Shown here piece after piece: positions 49,301 through 51,239 of a stretch of 64,000 nt of DNA. The translations under genes and the position numbers were made by a program. The DNA is from Stomorhina lunata (lineage: Eukaryota > Arthropoda > Insecta > Diptera > Rhiniidae), in contig OW121743.1 of the NCBI GenBank assembly GCA_933228675.1, forward strand, positions 69,063,834 to 69,127,833, given 5' to 3'. Position 1 is the stretch's first letter, and each line of letters starts with the position of its first letter. The notes beneath the pieces are model-generated. The model saw nothing but the letters and a program-made list of their open reading frames with translations, made no database searches and had not been told where the DNA came from.

Positions 49301-50988
49301 ACGAAATTCTCAAATATTTGAAGATAAAGAGGAGTTTCTCAAGACAAGTTCATCCAGTGACACTGACACTGAATGAATTCGAATGAGTTCGAATACAAAT
49401 ACAACAAATGTTAAAAACAAGAAAAACATAACATTATACTTTTTAATTTATTTAATTACTTAAATACTTTTAACACTTAAACAAATGTAATCTATTTAAA
49501 TTAATTCGTTTTTTAAATAAAATTTTTAAAAATTGAAAAGAAATTTAATGTTACTTAAAAAGCATGATTTTTTTATAGCAATTAATTTAATTTGAAACTT
49601 TGTATATAGATAGTTCAGTTAAAACAAAATTTTTTATTTTCTTACAAAAACTTTATAATTTTCAATCATATTCATCTTAGTTTAGTCTGTGAAGTCTCAA
49701 AGTCTGGGCAATAATTTTCATAAAGTTGATTTTGTATAGATTTTTCCGATTGCCCCAGGCTTGTCTTCACCTTTTTGGTAGTTTTTTTGAATGTTTAGAA
49801 ATTGTTTGTTAATTTTTAAGAAATTTAGCTTTTAAATTATATTAATCAAAATTTTGCCTATATTCTTTTGCGAAACTTAAGGCCGATCAAATTTGTTATT
49901 CGGTATTATGTGTCTTCTCTTATGTGGCGGCTGGTCAAGATCAAAATCAAAAGAAAAATCCTGTGGTCATTACACCACAGATTCAAGATATTCATGCCCA
50001 ACAAAAGCAGCAACATGCTCAACAGCAGCAGCATCATTCTCAGCAGCCAACATCACAACAAACTCACTCAACTGCCTCATCTTCGGCTCAGGGCCCTAAA
50101 ACATCTCATCTACCTTCACAACAACAAAATAGTTGTAAACATCAGACCATAACCATACGTCATACTCAGCCCATGCAGAAGCCTACTATAACAACTTCAA
50201 CTGTACAGCCGCAATCGAAATTGGTGCATACTAATGCTAAAACTCATACTACAGCCACTATGGCCACTTCACAATCTCCAATGCAGCAGCAGCAATATCA
50301 AACGCAGCATCATCAACAACAACAACAGCAGCAGCAACAACACCAACACCAATCAAAACCTAAATCTCCTATACAACAATCAGCTACATCACCCCACACT
50401 CCTTTAGGACCTCGCTCCAGTACAGGCAGTCAATCGGGTCCTTTGCCACAATTGCCACCTCGCATACCCTCTCAAACATCAACGGAAAGTTTGGCCACCT
50501 CACCTACTCCTTCCACAGGTTCACAAGGACGTGTTAGAGGTCCTCCTCCAGGACCACCCCCGGCCATACCTCCGCGTACTGGAGCCATAGCCAGAAGTGG
50601 TTCCGTACAGCAACCAACTTTAGCACCACAAAGAACATTTAAAAGGCAAATCTCGGCCAGCTCAACACCACCGCAATACACGCCCCAGCCACCACCAGCT
50701 TTTGTTATACCCAAGCGTCATACTCCCCTATCTAGAGCCTCTTCTGTGGCTACTTCTAGCCTTAGTGCTGCCAATACTGCCTACTCATCTTTACACAATA
50801 CCACTGCGACAACATTAGCTGCAGCCTCGACCGCTGCAACGACATCCATTGGTACCTCATCCTATAATATACAACACAAAAGGCCTTCCTATGGCAGTGT
50901 TAGCCTCAGCTCTTCACAATCCTCGTCCTCGCCTAATTCGAATGCTGGTAGCAGCTCTACCTCGCCTCAGGCTCATCGCAAACACTGA
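1274..50988 (+). CDS. Rab3-GEF: Rab3-GEF / MADD orthologue, 3' half (multi-exon gene)
   Basis: MADD/Rab3-GEF is a DENN-family guanine-nucleotide exchange factor that activates Rab3 (and Rab27) on secretory and synaptic vesicles. The spliced exons in this window read collinearly with the C-terminal half of animal MADD: a GLVERTPLI segment, [19 protein letters not shown], the [10 protein letters not shown] block, the death-domain-like [13 protein letters not shown] block, [34 protein letters not shown], and a [13 protein letters not shown] end that is close to the vertebrate C-terminus. The uDENN, cDENN and dDENN domains are not here and must lie 5' of the window. Human MADD stops shortly after the FSYVAA block, whereas this gene continues with a Q/P/S-rich tail. 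Exon phases agree throughout. The introns of 6.4, 3.7, 22.2 and 11.4 kb are full of transposons. Family identity is very secure; the first small exon and the use of the two 3' ends are less so. Confidence 0.95.
1316..2091. other. Intron, AT-rich
   Basis: AT-rich intron between two Rab3-GEF exons. Nothing further recognised. Confidence 0.6.
2092..2443 (+). CDS. Rab3-GEF: Rab3-GEF exon (Ala/Lys-rich linker)
   Basis: The acceptor is a pyrimidine tract ending CCTTAG and the donor is GTAAGT. The exon starts [20 protein letters not shown] and continues with [20 protein letters not shown], ending in phase 1. It is a helical Ala/Lys-rich linker between the DENN module and the conserved middle block, followed by a Ser/Gly-rich stretch. 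The reading frame is open upstream of the first internal Met, which shows that Met is not a start. Confidence 0.9.
2500..2879 (+). CDS. Rab3-GEF: Rab3-GEF exon (conserved middle block 1)
   Basis: The acceptor is TTTACAG. Two bases complete the Lys codon begun by the last base of the previous exon; the exon closes in phase 0 before GTAAGT. It encodes a QPQPSAQQ stretch, then [20 protein letters not shown] and [20 protein letters not shown], both recognisable in MADD across animals. The intron before it is only 56 bases. Confidence 0.92.
2947..3429 (+). CDS. Rab3-GEF: Rab3-GEF exon (conserved middle block 2)
   Basis: It begins after TACAG and ends before GTAAGTAG, phase 0 on both sides. It starts [20 protein letters not shown] and contains [19 protein letters not shown], among the best conserved MADD segments, then a long Ser-rich and probably phosphorylated region. 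An apparent ORF that runs into it from the preceding intron is a frame artefact. Confidence 0.95.
3430..3943. other. Intron start, unrecognised
   Basis: Intronic DNA with no clear ORF. From about 3680 the base composition is less AT-rich and could be decayed mobile DNA, but no protein similarity was seen. Confidence 0.4.
3944..4600 (-). pseudogene. Non-LTR reverse-transcriptase relic (with YADD)
   Basis: On the minus strand [20 protein letters not shown] at about 4430-4490 carries the RT catalytic YADD. It is followed by [13 protein letters not shown] and YYGCETWKR near 4205-4300 and by the decayed C-terminal RW.GH/GRP region near 3990-4150. The same family occurs on the + strand at 12580-13420. 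Deletions and frameshifts show it is inactive. Confidence 0.75.
4726..5889 (-). mobile_element. DD37E Tc1/mariner transposon, copy 1 (one end lost)
   Basis: The left inverted repeat begins AAGAGTGCTTTTAATAAAAT after a TA (4724-4725). The sequence is nearly identical to the intact copy at 40693-41989 until about 5889, where it switches to unrelated ATAAAA-rich repeats. The terminal repeat expected on that side is therefore missing. Confidence 0.9.
4857..5797 (-). pseudogene. DD37E transposase, frameshifted copy 1
   Basis: Two overlapping reading frames cover the N-terminal part (5471-5797, start [10 protein letters not shown]) and the C-terminal part (4857-5474, with [10 protein letters not shown] and VERYW). 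Compared with the intact copy, a deletion after YAGLK removes about 20 codons and shifts the frame, and four codons near HRVKAY are also missing. It cannot make a full transposase. Confidence 0.9.
5889..6075. repeat. AAAATAA-rich repeats related to the foldback arms
   Basis: Short units with AATAAAACTCC, TTTTATTTTT and AAATAACTGTTATTT alternate in both orientations. They resemble the arms at 15895-16090 and 17335-17620. They abut the broken end of DD37E copy 1. Confidence 0.55.
6193..7235. mobile_element. 1.04-kb TIR element, copy A (3-bp target duplication)
   Basis: Ends are CAGGGGTGTCATAGAAACCA and its reverse complement, flanked by ATT on both sides (6190-6192, 7236-7238). A second GGTGTCATGAA motif lies near each end. 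No transposase is recognised. The 3-bp duplication fits PIF/Harbinger-type elements, but the superfamily is inferred. A close copy lies at 16226-17331. Confidence 0.85.
7239..8240. other. Intron, AT-rich
   Basis: AT-rich intronic sequence without recognised genes or elements. Confidence 0.5.
8266..8335. repeat. Short tandem repeat, about 20-bp unit
   Basis: ATCTTATAAGTTATATTAT recurs about three times with one partial unit. Confidence 0.75.
8400..9075 (-). pseudogene. Rpn1: Decayed copy of proteasome subunit Rpn1 (PSMD2)
   Basis: Read on the minus strand with frameshifts, the segments follow Rpn1, the ubiquitin-receptor scaffold of the 26S proteasome base: [36 protein letters not shown], the IRR.VPL and [14 protein letters not shown] stretch, [41 protein letters not shown] and AIDVVG..ERAEL. 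A block between the QTIM and AMGED segments is missing and many stops are present. No intron is visible across the segment, so a processed copy is likely. It lies antisense inside a Rab3-GEF intron. Confidence 0.85.
9076..9805. other. Intron, AT-rich
   Basis: Nothing recognised apart from the acceptor of the next Rab3-GEF exon. A short ACTACTACT-like stretch lies near 9735-9790. Confidence 0.5.
9806..9922 (+). CDS. Rab3-GEF: Rab3-GEF exon (39 codons)
   Basis: It is flanked by TTCGTAG and GTAAGTAA and is phase 0. It encodes [20 protein letters not shown] followed by a Ser/Arg segment ending SDTEYEN. Its length is a multiple of three, so it could be skipped without a frameshift. Confidence 0.9.
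9923..10247. other. Intron
   Basis: A 325-base intron between two Rab3-GEF exons; no other feature seen. Confidence 0.7.
10248..10505 (+). CDS. Rab3-GEF: Rab3-GEF exon ([10 protein letters not shown] block)
   Basis: The acceptor is ATTCTAG and the donor is GTAAGT. It carries a basic/Ser-rich start ([13 protein letters not shown]), then [20 protein letters not shown] and [20 protein letters not shown]. These match the MADD segment just before the death-domain-like region. Confidence 0.95.
10624..11507. mobile_element. Non-autonomous hAT-type element with 8-bp duplication
   Basis: GTTCTAAT flanks it at 10616-10623 and 11508-11515. The ends are imperfect inverted repeats, TGGAGATGGG on the left and TAGTGATGGG (reverse complement) on the right. 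Both subterminal regions are packed with GGGTATTTACC / GGTAAATACCC motifs in opposite orientation. An 8-bp duplication and this TIR style are typical of hAT. No transposase is encoded; a SINE is inserted inside. Confidence 0.88.
10830..11154 (+). mobile_element. tRNA-derived SINE with 13-bp target duplication
   Basis: AATGTCACAGACG occurs exactly at 10817-10829 and 11155-11167. The head resembles a tRNA with an A box (TGGTATAGCAGGTTA) and a B box (AGTTCGATCCC), so it carries an internal pol III promoter. The body holds GGCGGTTCACCTC. The 3' end is an (AT)n tract at 11130-11153. It lies inside the hAT-type element. Confidence 0.9.
11516..12001. other. Unrecognised intronic stretch
   Basis: Less AT-rich than its surroundings, which suggests decayed mobile DNA, but no conserved protein motif was found in any frame. 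Confidence 0.4.
12004..12563. mobile_element. Short non-autonomous Tc1/mariner-type element
   Basis: Flanked by TA on both sides (12002-12003, 12564-12565). The ends are CAGTGGTCGGCATATTTATT and the reverse complement of ATATGCCCACCACTG. The inverted similarity extends well inward: ACACTTTTCACATTT and its complement appear again about 120 bases from each end. CAGTG termini and TA duplication are typical of Tc1-like elements. No transposase is recognised. Confidence 0.85.
12580..13420 (+). pseudogene. Non-LTR reverse-transcriptase relic
   Basis: The + strand reads, with stops and frameshifts, [56 protein letters not shown] and [14 protein letters not shown]. These follow the order of conserved RT blocks of RTE/CR1-style non-LTR elements, through to the C-terminal RW.GH motif. 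It belongs to the family of the relic at 3944-4600. Confidence 0.8.
13440..14130. repeat. Three diverged tandem repeats of about 270-295 bp
   Basis: The motif GAGCTGGCTCT (or GAGGTGGCTCT) recurs at about 13472, 13765 and 14035. ATAAGATCTTGA-like and TCAGTCATTTCACTAGTATT-like motifs follow each time. The last copy is about 80 bases before the acceptor of the death-domain exon. Confidence 0.8.
14209..14448 (+). CDS. Rab3-GEF: Rab3-GEF exon (death-domain-like segment)
   Basis: It begins after CTACTTAG with [20 protein letters not shown] and includes [20 protein letters not shown] and [17 protein letters not shown]. In MADD this segment corresponds to the death-domain-like region that binds the TNF receptor 1 death domain in vertebrates; that function in flies is inference. 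Confidence 0.96.
14515..14787 (+). CDS. Rab3-GEF: Rab3-GEF exon (PH-like module, first part)
   Basis: It lies between a TTCTTACAG acceptor and a GTAAAA donor, phase 0. It includes [20 protein letters not shown] and [20 protein letters not shown]. The alternating strands of this segment fit the PH-like C-terminal module of MADD. The short 66-base intron before it is open in the same frame and can be mistaken for coding sequence. Confidence 0.96.
14848..15015 (+). CDS. Rab3-GEF: Rab3-GEF exon (PH-like module, second part)
   Basis: The acceptor is a T-rich tract ending TTTAG and the donor is GTAAGT. It begins [16 protein letters not shown] and contains the highly conserved [17 protein letters not shown]. 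It is followed by the largest intron in the window, about 22 kb. Confidence 0.96.
15016..15890. other. Intron start, extremely AT-rich
   Basis: Homopolymer-rich AT DNA with no feature recognised. Confidence 0.6.
15895..16090. repeat. Foldback left arm
   Basis: Tandem units of about 40 bp reading TTATTTTTTCGAGCAGAAAT and TTATTTTTTGACA. The same unit occurs inverted in the right arm at 17335-17620. Confidence 0.75.
16226..17331. mobile_element. 1.1-kb TIR element, copy B (3-bp target duplication)
   Basis: Ends CAGGAGTGTCATAGAAACCA and the complement of GGTTTCTATGACACCCCTG; AAT flanks both sides (16223-16225, 17332-17334). It is close in sequence to copy A at 6193-7235 across its whole length, with small indels. 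It sits between the two foldback arms. Confidence 0.85.
17335..17620. repeat. Foldback right arm
   Basis: About seven tandem units of TGCTCGAAAAAATAAAAGTC followed by AAAAAATAACTTTTATTT, inverted with respect to 15895-16090. Confidence 0.75.
17621..17999. other. Unrecognised stretch before the BEL/Pao relic
   Basis: No gene seen. It could hold the remains of a 5' LTR and leader of the following element, but no repeat pair was found. Confidence 0.3.
18000..19760 (+). pseudogene. BEL/Pao LTR-retrotransposon gag-protease relic
   Basis: With frameshifts and stops, the + strand reads the BEL/Pao gag order: [19 protein letters not shown], then [19 protein letters not shown], then [12 protein letters not shown]. 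After an insertion come [17 protein letters not shown] and [15 protein letters not shown], and a zinc-knuckle remnant ([10 protein letters not shown]) near 19370-19405. At about 19610-19660 [17 protein letters not shown] carries the aspartyl-protease active-site triad. The RT and integrase parts were not found. It is an old, inactive copy. Confidence 0.85.
18613..18869. mobile_element. MITE of 257 bp with TTA target duplication
   Basis: TTA flanks both sides (18610-18612, 18870-18872). Imperfect inverted ends read AGGTACATGGCCAATACACG and, on the other strand, AGGTAGAAGGCCAATGCACG. It interrupts the BEL/Pao gag frame between MVWRDL and RFENRP, so it inserted after that element. The TWA duplication fits PIF/Harbinger MITEs. 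Confidence 0.8.
19761..20640. other. Unrecognised stretch
   Basis: May continue the BEL/Pao relic, but no RT or integrase motif was recognised. No host gene seen. Confidence 0.35.
20640..21250 (-). pseudogene. Mariner transposase relic
   Basis: The minus strand reads [20 protein letters not shown] (helix-turn-helix region), a [13 protein letters not shown] segment, then [20 protein letters not shown]. The last corresponds to the PPYSPDLAPND.FLFP block of mariner transposases, with the third catalytic Asp lost (N-C in place of N-D). Multiple stops and gaps are present. Confidence 0.7.
21295..21500 (-). pseudogene. Possible non-LTR RT fragment
   Basis: A 67-codon minus-strand frame holds [16 protein letters not shown], which resembles the QG.V.SP.L motif of non-LTR reverse transcriptases. 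The stretch is short and the flanks do not extend the match. Confidence 0.35.
21555..22630 (-). pseudogene. Mariner transposase, rosa-like DD41D, one frameshift
   Basis: The N-terminal part (21950-22630, start [20 protein letters not shown]) has the double helix-turn-helix and the first catalytic Asp in [15 protein letters not shown]. The C-terminal part (21555-21953) has [15 protein letters not shown] and [17 protein letters not shown]. Counting from QQD to PLD gives 41 residues, the DD41D spacing of the rosa group. The parts overlap by four bases in different frames, so a small indel near 21952 breaks the gene. It is otherwise nearly full length and thus fairly young. Terminal repeats were not identified. 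Confidence 0.88.
22640..24140. other. Intron, extremely AT-rich
   Basis: Homopolymer-rich AT DNA; no feature recognised. Confidence 0.6.
24930..25130 (+). mobile_element. tRNA-derived SINE
   Basis: A tRNA-like head has an A-box-like TGGCACATGATTAGCACC and a B box GGGTTCAAACCCC near 24993-25005. The body reads AATGCTGGCGTTAACACGCC, ATCGATGTAAAAGA and AGATGGCGCAACTCCACTG, shared in diverged form with the SINE at 29970-30250. Exact ends not defined. Confidence 0.75.
26678..26749 (+). tRNA. tRNA-Asp-like sequence, probably SINE head (pseudo-tRNA)
   Basis: 72 bases begin TCCTCGATAGTATAGTGGTC and end with AGACCGGGGTTTAATTCCCC then GTCGGGAAG, close to insect tRNA-Asp. The anticodon position reads ATC where GTC is expected, the anticodon stem has two mispairs and the acceptor stem one. 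A second tRNA-like head with a GGTTCGATTTCC B box follows at about 26765-26830. It is best read as a tRNA-Asp-derived SINE or pseudogene, not a working tRNA. Confidence 0.75.
26750..27000 (+). mobile_element. SINE body following the tRNA-Asp-like head
   Basis: A second A/B-box-like head is followed by ACTCTGTAATTCGAATCAAA and, about 80 bases later, a loosely inverted version (GAATCGAACTACAGAGTAAG). The end is not defined. Confidence 0.5.
27327..28600. other. Intron, extremely AT-rich
   Basis: A/T homopolymers. A short open stretch with a GT after it near 27715-27770 was considered and rejected as an exon. Confidence 0.5.
28620..29400 (-). pseudogene. Decayed rosa-like mariner relic
   Basis: The segment 29041-29260 parallels 21735-21950 of the DD41D copy at DNA level: AGTCCAACGACTTTAAAT, GCGACCAATTGTCATCAGAA, GGCAAGTTGCACCATCCTGT and ACATCATTCACATCAATACC are recognisable equivalents. 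The GGGTGGGCCATTTAAAA sequence near 28610-28626 may be its terminus. Highly degenerate. Confidence 0.65.
29401..29965. other. Unrecognised stretch
   Basis: Contains a 122-codon open frame (29603-29971) with no recognisable motif and a composition unlike the host exons. Probably chance in decayed mobile DNA. Confidence 0.4.
29970..30250 (+). mobile_element. tRNA-derived SINE
   Basis: A head with TGGCTTAATCGGTTAGGACG (A box) and GGGTTCGAGAT (B box) near 30039-30050. The body has TCGGCGGTAAGCTTACAGCA, GCACGCCCCCGATGTAAAA and AAATGGCGTAAATTCACTGC. Same family as 24930-25130. Confidence 0.75.
30417..30940 (-). pseudogene. Jockey-like RT relic
   Basis: On the minus strand [12 protein letters not shown] and [12 protein letters not shown], preceded by VVP and a stop where Gln is expected, mark RT block [15 protein letters not shown] is the decayed catalytic DD block. 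[14 protein letters not shown] and [15 protein letters not shown] match the family's C-terminal end. Frames shift between the blocks. Confidence 0.75.
30941..31384. other. Intron, nothing recognised
   Basis: No gene or element seen up to the TA that flanks the nested transposon. Confidence 0.5.
31449..32344 (+). mobile_element. Internally deleted mariner (DD34D) nested in the DD37E copy
   Basis: Inverted ends AGGTTGTCAAATATCTCCCT match the complement of AGGGAGATATTTGACAACCT, flanked by TA (31447-31448, 32345-32346). At 896 bp it is about 400 bp shorter than a usual mariner. It encodes the deleted transposase described separately. The near-perfect ends suggest recent mobility. Confidence 0.93.
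31631..32269 (+). pseudogene. Mariner transposase with in-frame central deletion
   Basis: The likely start is the Met of [20 protein letters not shown]; an upstream Met in the same frame lies in the leader. The DNA-binding half ends at [12 protein letters not shown] and joins directly to [19 protein letters not shown]. The region with the first catalytic Asp is missing, although the frame is kept. The second Asp ([11 protein letters not shown]) and third ([11 protein letters not shown]) remain, 34 residues apart, the DD34D spacing of mauritiana-type mariners. It cannot catalyse transposition but may still bind ends. Confidence 0.9.
32415..33534 (-). pseudogene. DD37E transposase, disrupted copy 2
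   Basis: Reads [20 protein letters not shown] from 33534, is split by the retroposon at 33205-33339, continues with [20 protein letters not shown] and ends in [11 protein letters not shown]. About 30 bases around the ASCH.. to NNVIFVP region are deleted, giving a frameshift. It shares with copy 1 the loss of four codons before HRVKAY. Confidence 0.9.
33205..33339 (+). mobile_element. 5'-truncated LOA-like retroposon 3' end, TAACC tail
   Basis: A 14-base target duplication, AATATCTGTAGGAC, lies at 33191-33204 and 33340-33353. The insert ends in repeated TAACC units. Its body (AAGGATCACAATGG, then GACACCTCCTTTATTACC) matches the 3' UTR of the LOA-like element at 55185-55300 read on the other strand. 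Confidence 0.85.
33592..35234. mobile_element. 1.64-kb palindromic (foldback) Tc1-type element
   Basis: Ends CACTCATTTCCACTTGAATA and its complement, flanked by TA (33590-33591, 35235-35236). The two halves are inverted copies of about 750 bp with scattered differences and a small centre near 34340-34500. CACTTGAATAGGTGCACCAC recurs about 220 bases from each end, giving a double terminus. No transposase is encoded. Confidence 0.9.
35337..37194. other. Intron, extremely AT-rich
   Basis: Homopolymer-rich intronic DNA up to the acceptor of the 73-base exon. Nothing else recognised. Confidence 0.6.
37195..37267 (+). CDS. Rab3-GEF: Rab3-GEF exon (small, 73 bases)
   Basis: It follows TTTTTACAG and ends before GTAAGT, leaving phase 1. 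It encodes [19 protein letters not shown] and VLEEY, equivalent to the FIELNHIKKC..VFVLEEF segment of vertebrate MADD. It sits alone between a 22-kb and an 11-kb intron, with a repeat array starting about 215 bases past its donor. Confidence 0.93.
37482..39010. repeat. Array of about 30-bp repeats with orientation switches
   Basis: The unit reads TTTTTCTATAGAAAATTTTT followed by TTATCAAAAA. About ten units run forward to 37810, then blocks of inverted and forward units alternate to about 38335, and a forward block of about 22 units closes the array. Because the period is close to 30, both strands contain long ORFs repeating [10 protein letters not shown] or [10 protein letters not shown] (the longest 38237-39043). 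These are repeat artefacts unless transcribed. Confidence 0.95.
39230..39450. repeat. Small inverted repeat
   Basis: GATCGATATATTTTTGAGAT and an inverted counterpart with TATCTCAAAAATATATCGG lie about 100 bases apart; flanking ATCGATT motifs extend the similarity. Confidence 0.5.
39490..39600 (-). pseudogene. Short RT fragment (block B)
   Basis: Minus-strand [17 protein letters not shown] preceded by VDGIL matches the DG.L..GVPQGSVLSPTLF block of jockey-like RTs. Related to the relic at 30417-30940. Confidence 0.55.
39822..39886. repeat. TGTC microsatellite
   Basis: About fifteen TGTC units with a few substitutions. Each neighbouring block of the diverged repeat at 39880-42060 also has CTGTCTGTCC-type starts. 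Confidence 0.85.
39880..40690. repeat. Diverged repeat with CATAGCTCCCATATAA motif
   Basis: Blocks containing CAAAATTTTGTCACAATCGG then CCATTTGACCATAGCTCCCA recur at about 39950, 40080, 40230 and 40430, and again after the transposon at 41995-42060. Related scattered sequence occurs at 53150-53340 and 54990-55160. Confidence 0.65.
40693..41989 (-). mobile_element. Intact DD37E Tc1/mariner transposon, copy 3 (1297 bp)
   Basis: Flanked by TA (40691-40692 and 41990-41991). The ends are AAGAGTGCTCTAAATAAAAT and AAGAGTGTTCTAAAAAAAAT in inverted orientation, about 23 bp with a few mismatches. It carries one full transposase gene and lies within a diverged repeat that continues on both sides. Confidence 0.95.
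40824..41834 (-). CDS. Transposase, DD37E Tc1/mariner family, full length
   Basis: A 336-residue open reading frame without stops starts [20 protein letters not shown]. Residues about 10-95 form the paired-type helix-turn-helix DNA-binding domain with a GSGRKKGP linker. KKRAKKLK at about 126-133 is a likely nuclear signal. Catalytic candidates are the Asp in MDDETYV (about 147), D240 in [10 protein letters not shown] and E278 in RPVERYW. D240 and E278 are separated by 37 residues, as in mosquito ITmD37E-type elements. The protein cuts and pastes its own element at TA. Both terminal repeats are present, so the copy may be functional; expression is unknown. Confidence 0.93.
   Translation of the reverse strand: MDCEKKVRENIIKTFQKNPSWTFKKIAKNLKVDPRTVTNAIRRYKENLSIERKLGSGRKKGPTDIGKAKEVERLFRRAPNTSLRKAARTVKCSTNFAHRVKAYAGLKTYKVQKVPDRNAIKNLEAKKRAKKLKSDFIKKYTCCVMDDETYVLADFSQLPGQDLYVADKRGNVRQEFRTKKQTKFLKKFHVWEATCSCGKRSKVFVASGTINTEIYIKECLQKRLLPFLREHRVTTFFWPDLASCHYGKKALEWYSKNNVIFVPREANPPNCPELRPVERYWALVKKELKNTGKISKNMSDFKRRWNTCSKKVSEATVKSLMGGFPKKVDNFAKPEY
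42062..42915. other. Intron, nothing recognised
   Basis: No gene; a 92-codon chance ORF near 41964-42242 overlaps the transposon end and repeat DNA. Confidence 0.5.
42920..43240 (-). pseudogene. Jockey-type retrotransposon 3' end
   Basis: Minus-strand reading gives [20 protein letters not shown] then [15 protein letters not shown], the C-terminal zinc-knuckle-like block of jockey-type ORF2 proteins. The frame ends at 42981 and a TTG-repeat 3' UTR follows to about 42930. The element is 5'-truncated. Confidence 0.8.
43241..43527. other. Short AT-rich spacer
   Basis: No feature recognised. Confidence 0.4.
43528..44270 (+). pseudogene. hAT transposase relic
   Basis: TAGGGTTTGCAGTTCGG at 43528 looks like a hAT terminus. 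The + strand then reads with frameshifts [20 protein letters not shown] (the catalytic-Asp VTDGA block), [20 protein letters not shown] and [20 protein letters not shown], in the order of hAT transposases. No right terminus was found. Confidence 0.75.
44271..44846. other. Intron, nothing recognised
   Basis: Possible tail of the hAT relic; no motif seen. Confidence 0.4.
45526..47061. mobile_element. 1.5-kb TIR element with GTTATCTTCACGTA repeats
   Basis: The ends TCGTCGCCCCGAAGTTATCT and the complement of AGATAACTCCGGGGCGACGA are flanked by TA on both sides (45524-45525, 47062-47063). GTTATCTTCACGTA or close variants recur near 45540, 45710, 45787 and 45872 on the left, and inverted near 46737 and 47035 on the right. 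Non-coding. It inserted into the larger element at 44847-48587. Confidence 0.82.
47150..47620. repeat. Diverged tandem repeats inside the 3.7-kb element
   Basis: GAGATATCGCCAAAAT followed by an AAATTCGATG-like motif recurs at about 47130, 47300 and 47585 with T-rich spacers. Confidence 0.5.
48655..48701 (+). CDS. Rab3-GEF: Rab3-GEF exon (small, 47 bases)
   Basis: It follows CCTTTCAG. Its first two bases complete Asn and it then reads [15 protein letters not shown], ending in phase 0 before GTAAGT. This matches the segment before the conserved C-terminal helix of MADD. Both downstream terminal exons are compatible with its phase. Confidence 0.92.
48702..49193. other. Intron before the alternative terminal exon
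   Basis: AT-rich with a short CTCTCTCTCT tract near 48980. No other feature. Confidence 0.6.
49194..49376 (+). CDS. Rab3-GEF: Candidate alternative terminal exon of Rab3-GEF
   Basis: After a GAAATAG acceptor, phase 0, 60 codons run to [23 protein letters not shown], then a basic/polar stretch and an acidic end (SSSSDTDTE). An AATAAA lies at 49516-49521, about 140 bases after the stop. If used, it replaces the conserved [13 protein letters not shown] end and the whole Q/P-rich tail, giving a shorter isoform. The call rests on the open frame, acceptor, matching phase and nearby poly(A) signal; I do not recall this peptide from vertebrate MADD. Confidence 0.65.
   Translation, partial: ASEAALSLHRMFSIKFAKRLMQHPEFYGKKDSNHNIRNSQIFEDKEEFLKTSSSSDTDTE
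49377..49881. other. 3' UTR or intron between the two terminal exons
   Basis: Would be 3' UTR for the short isoform and intron for the long one. Contains the AATAAA at 49516. Confidence 0.5.
49516..49521 (+). promoter_or_regulatory. Possible poly(A) signal for the alternative 3' end
   Basis: AATAAA lies about 140 bases after the stop of the alternative terminal exon and before the conserved terminal exon. The motif is common in such AT-rich DNA. Confidence 0.35.
49882..50988 (+). CDS. Rab3-GEF: Rab3-GEF terminal exon with Q/P/S-rich tail
   Basis: The acceptor is AAACTTAAG. It begins [20 protein letters not shown], matching the last conserved block of MADD. It then runs about 350 codons of low complexity: poly-Gln/His around 50290-50350, a Ser/Thr-rich centre and a proline motif [13 protein letters not shown] near 50530-50580 that resembles SH3-binding sites. 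The first stop is TGA at 50986-50988, followed by C. The frame stays open for 56 further codons (separate entry). Confidence 0.93.
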   Translation, partial: ADQICYSVLCVFSYVAAGQDQNQKKNPVVITPQIQDIHAQQKQQHAQQQQHHSQQPTSQQTHSTASSSAQGPKTSHLPSQQQNSCKHQTITIRHTQPMQKPTITTSTVQPQSKLVHTNAKTHTTATMATSQSPMQQQQYQTQHHQQQQQQQQQHQHQSKPKSPIQQSATSPHTPLGPRSSTGSQSGPLPQLPPRIPSQTSTESLATSPTPSTGSQGRVRGPPPGPPPAIPPRTGAIARSGSVQQPTLAPQRTFKRQISASSTPPQYTPQPPPAFVIPKRHTPLSRASSVATSSLSAANTAYSSLHNTTATTLAAASTAATTSIGTSSYNIQHKRPSYGSVSLSSSQSSSSPNSNAGSSSTSPQAHRKH

Positions 50989-51156
50989 CGAAGGAGTTCC
51001 TTTTTCAAGTTTAGCAGAGGCGAAAGTAAACATGATCATACGAACAATGGAAAAGGCGAAGGAGGAACAGCAGGAAATGGTGGTGGTGGAGGAGGCAAGT
51101 CAGGTGATGAGCCTTATTCTAGGGAAGTCTGCCGCACTATGTGTATACCCTGGCTC
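50989..51156 (+). CDS. Rab3-GEF: Candidate stop-codon readthrough extension of Rab3-GEF
   Basis: In the same frame after the TGA there are 56 sense codons up to TAG at 51157-51159. The peptide starts RRSSFFKFSRGESKHD, has a Gly-rich middle and ends EVCRTMCIPWL. The six consecutive Gly codons use GGT, GGA and GGC, which is third-position variation expected of translated sequence in this frame. The stop context is TGA-C, the leaky context common in Drosophila readthrough genes. Alternatives are RNA editing, an assembly error or chance; another frame is also open here. Confidence 0.5.
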
Positions 51157-51212
51157 TAGTGGTCGGTAAAGTAAAAATTATAATAACTACAACTATAAAA
51201 TATGTATTTCAA

Positions 51213-51218
51213 AATAAA
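51213..51218 (+). promoter_or_regulatory. Probable Rab3-GEF poly(A) signal
   Basis: AATAAA lies 57 bases after the second in-frame stop, in an A-rich region. Others follow within about 150 bases, so the exact 3' end is not fixed. Confidence 0.5.
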
Positions 51219-51239
51219 AAAAAACAAACAAATTATGCT

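Noticed and set aside
50472..50714. 80-codon minus-strand Gly/Val ORF
   Set aside because: Exact antisense shadow of the proline-rich part of the Rab3-GEF tail.
50849..51169. Second open frame overlapping the Rab3-GEF tail and extension
   Set aside because: Third-position variation in the Gly run and the conserved upstream protein support the other frame; this one is a shadow of GC-richer coding DNA.
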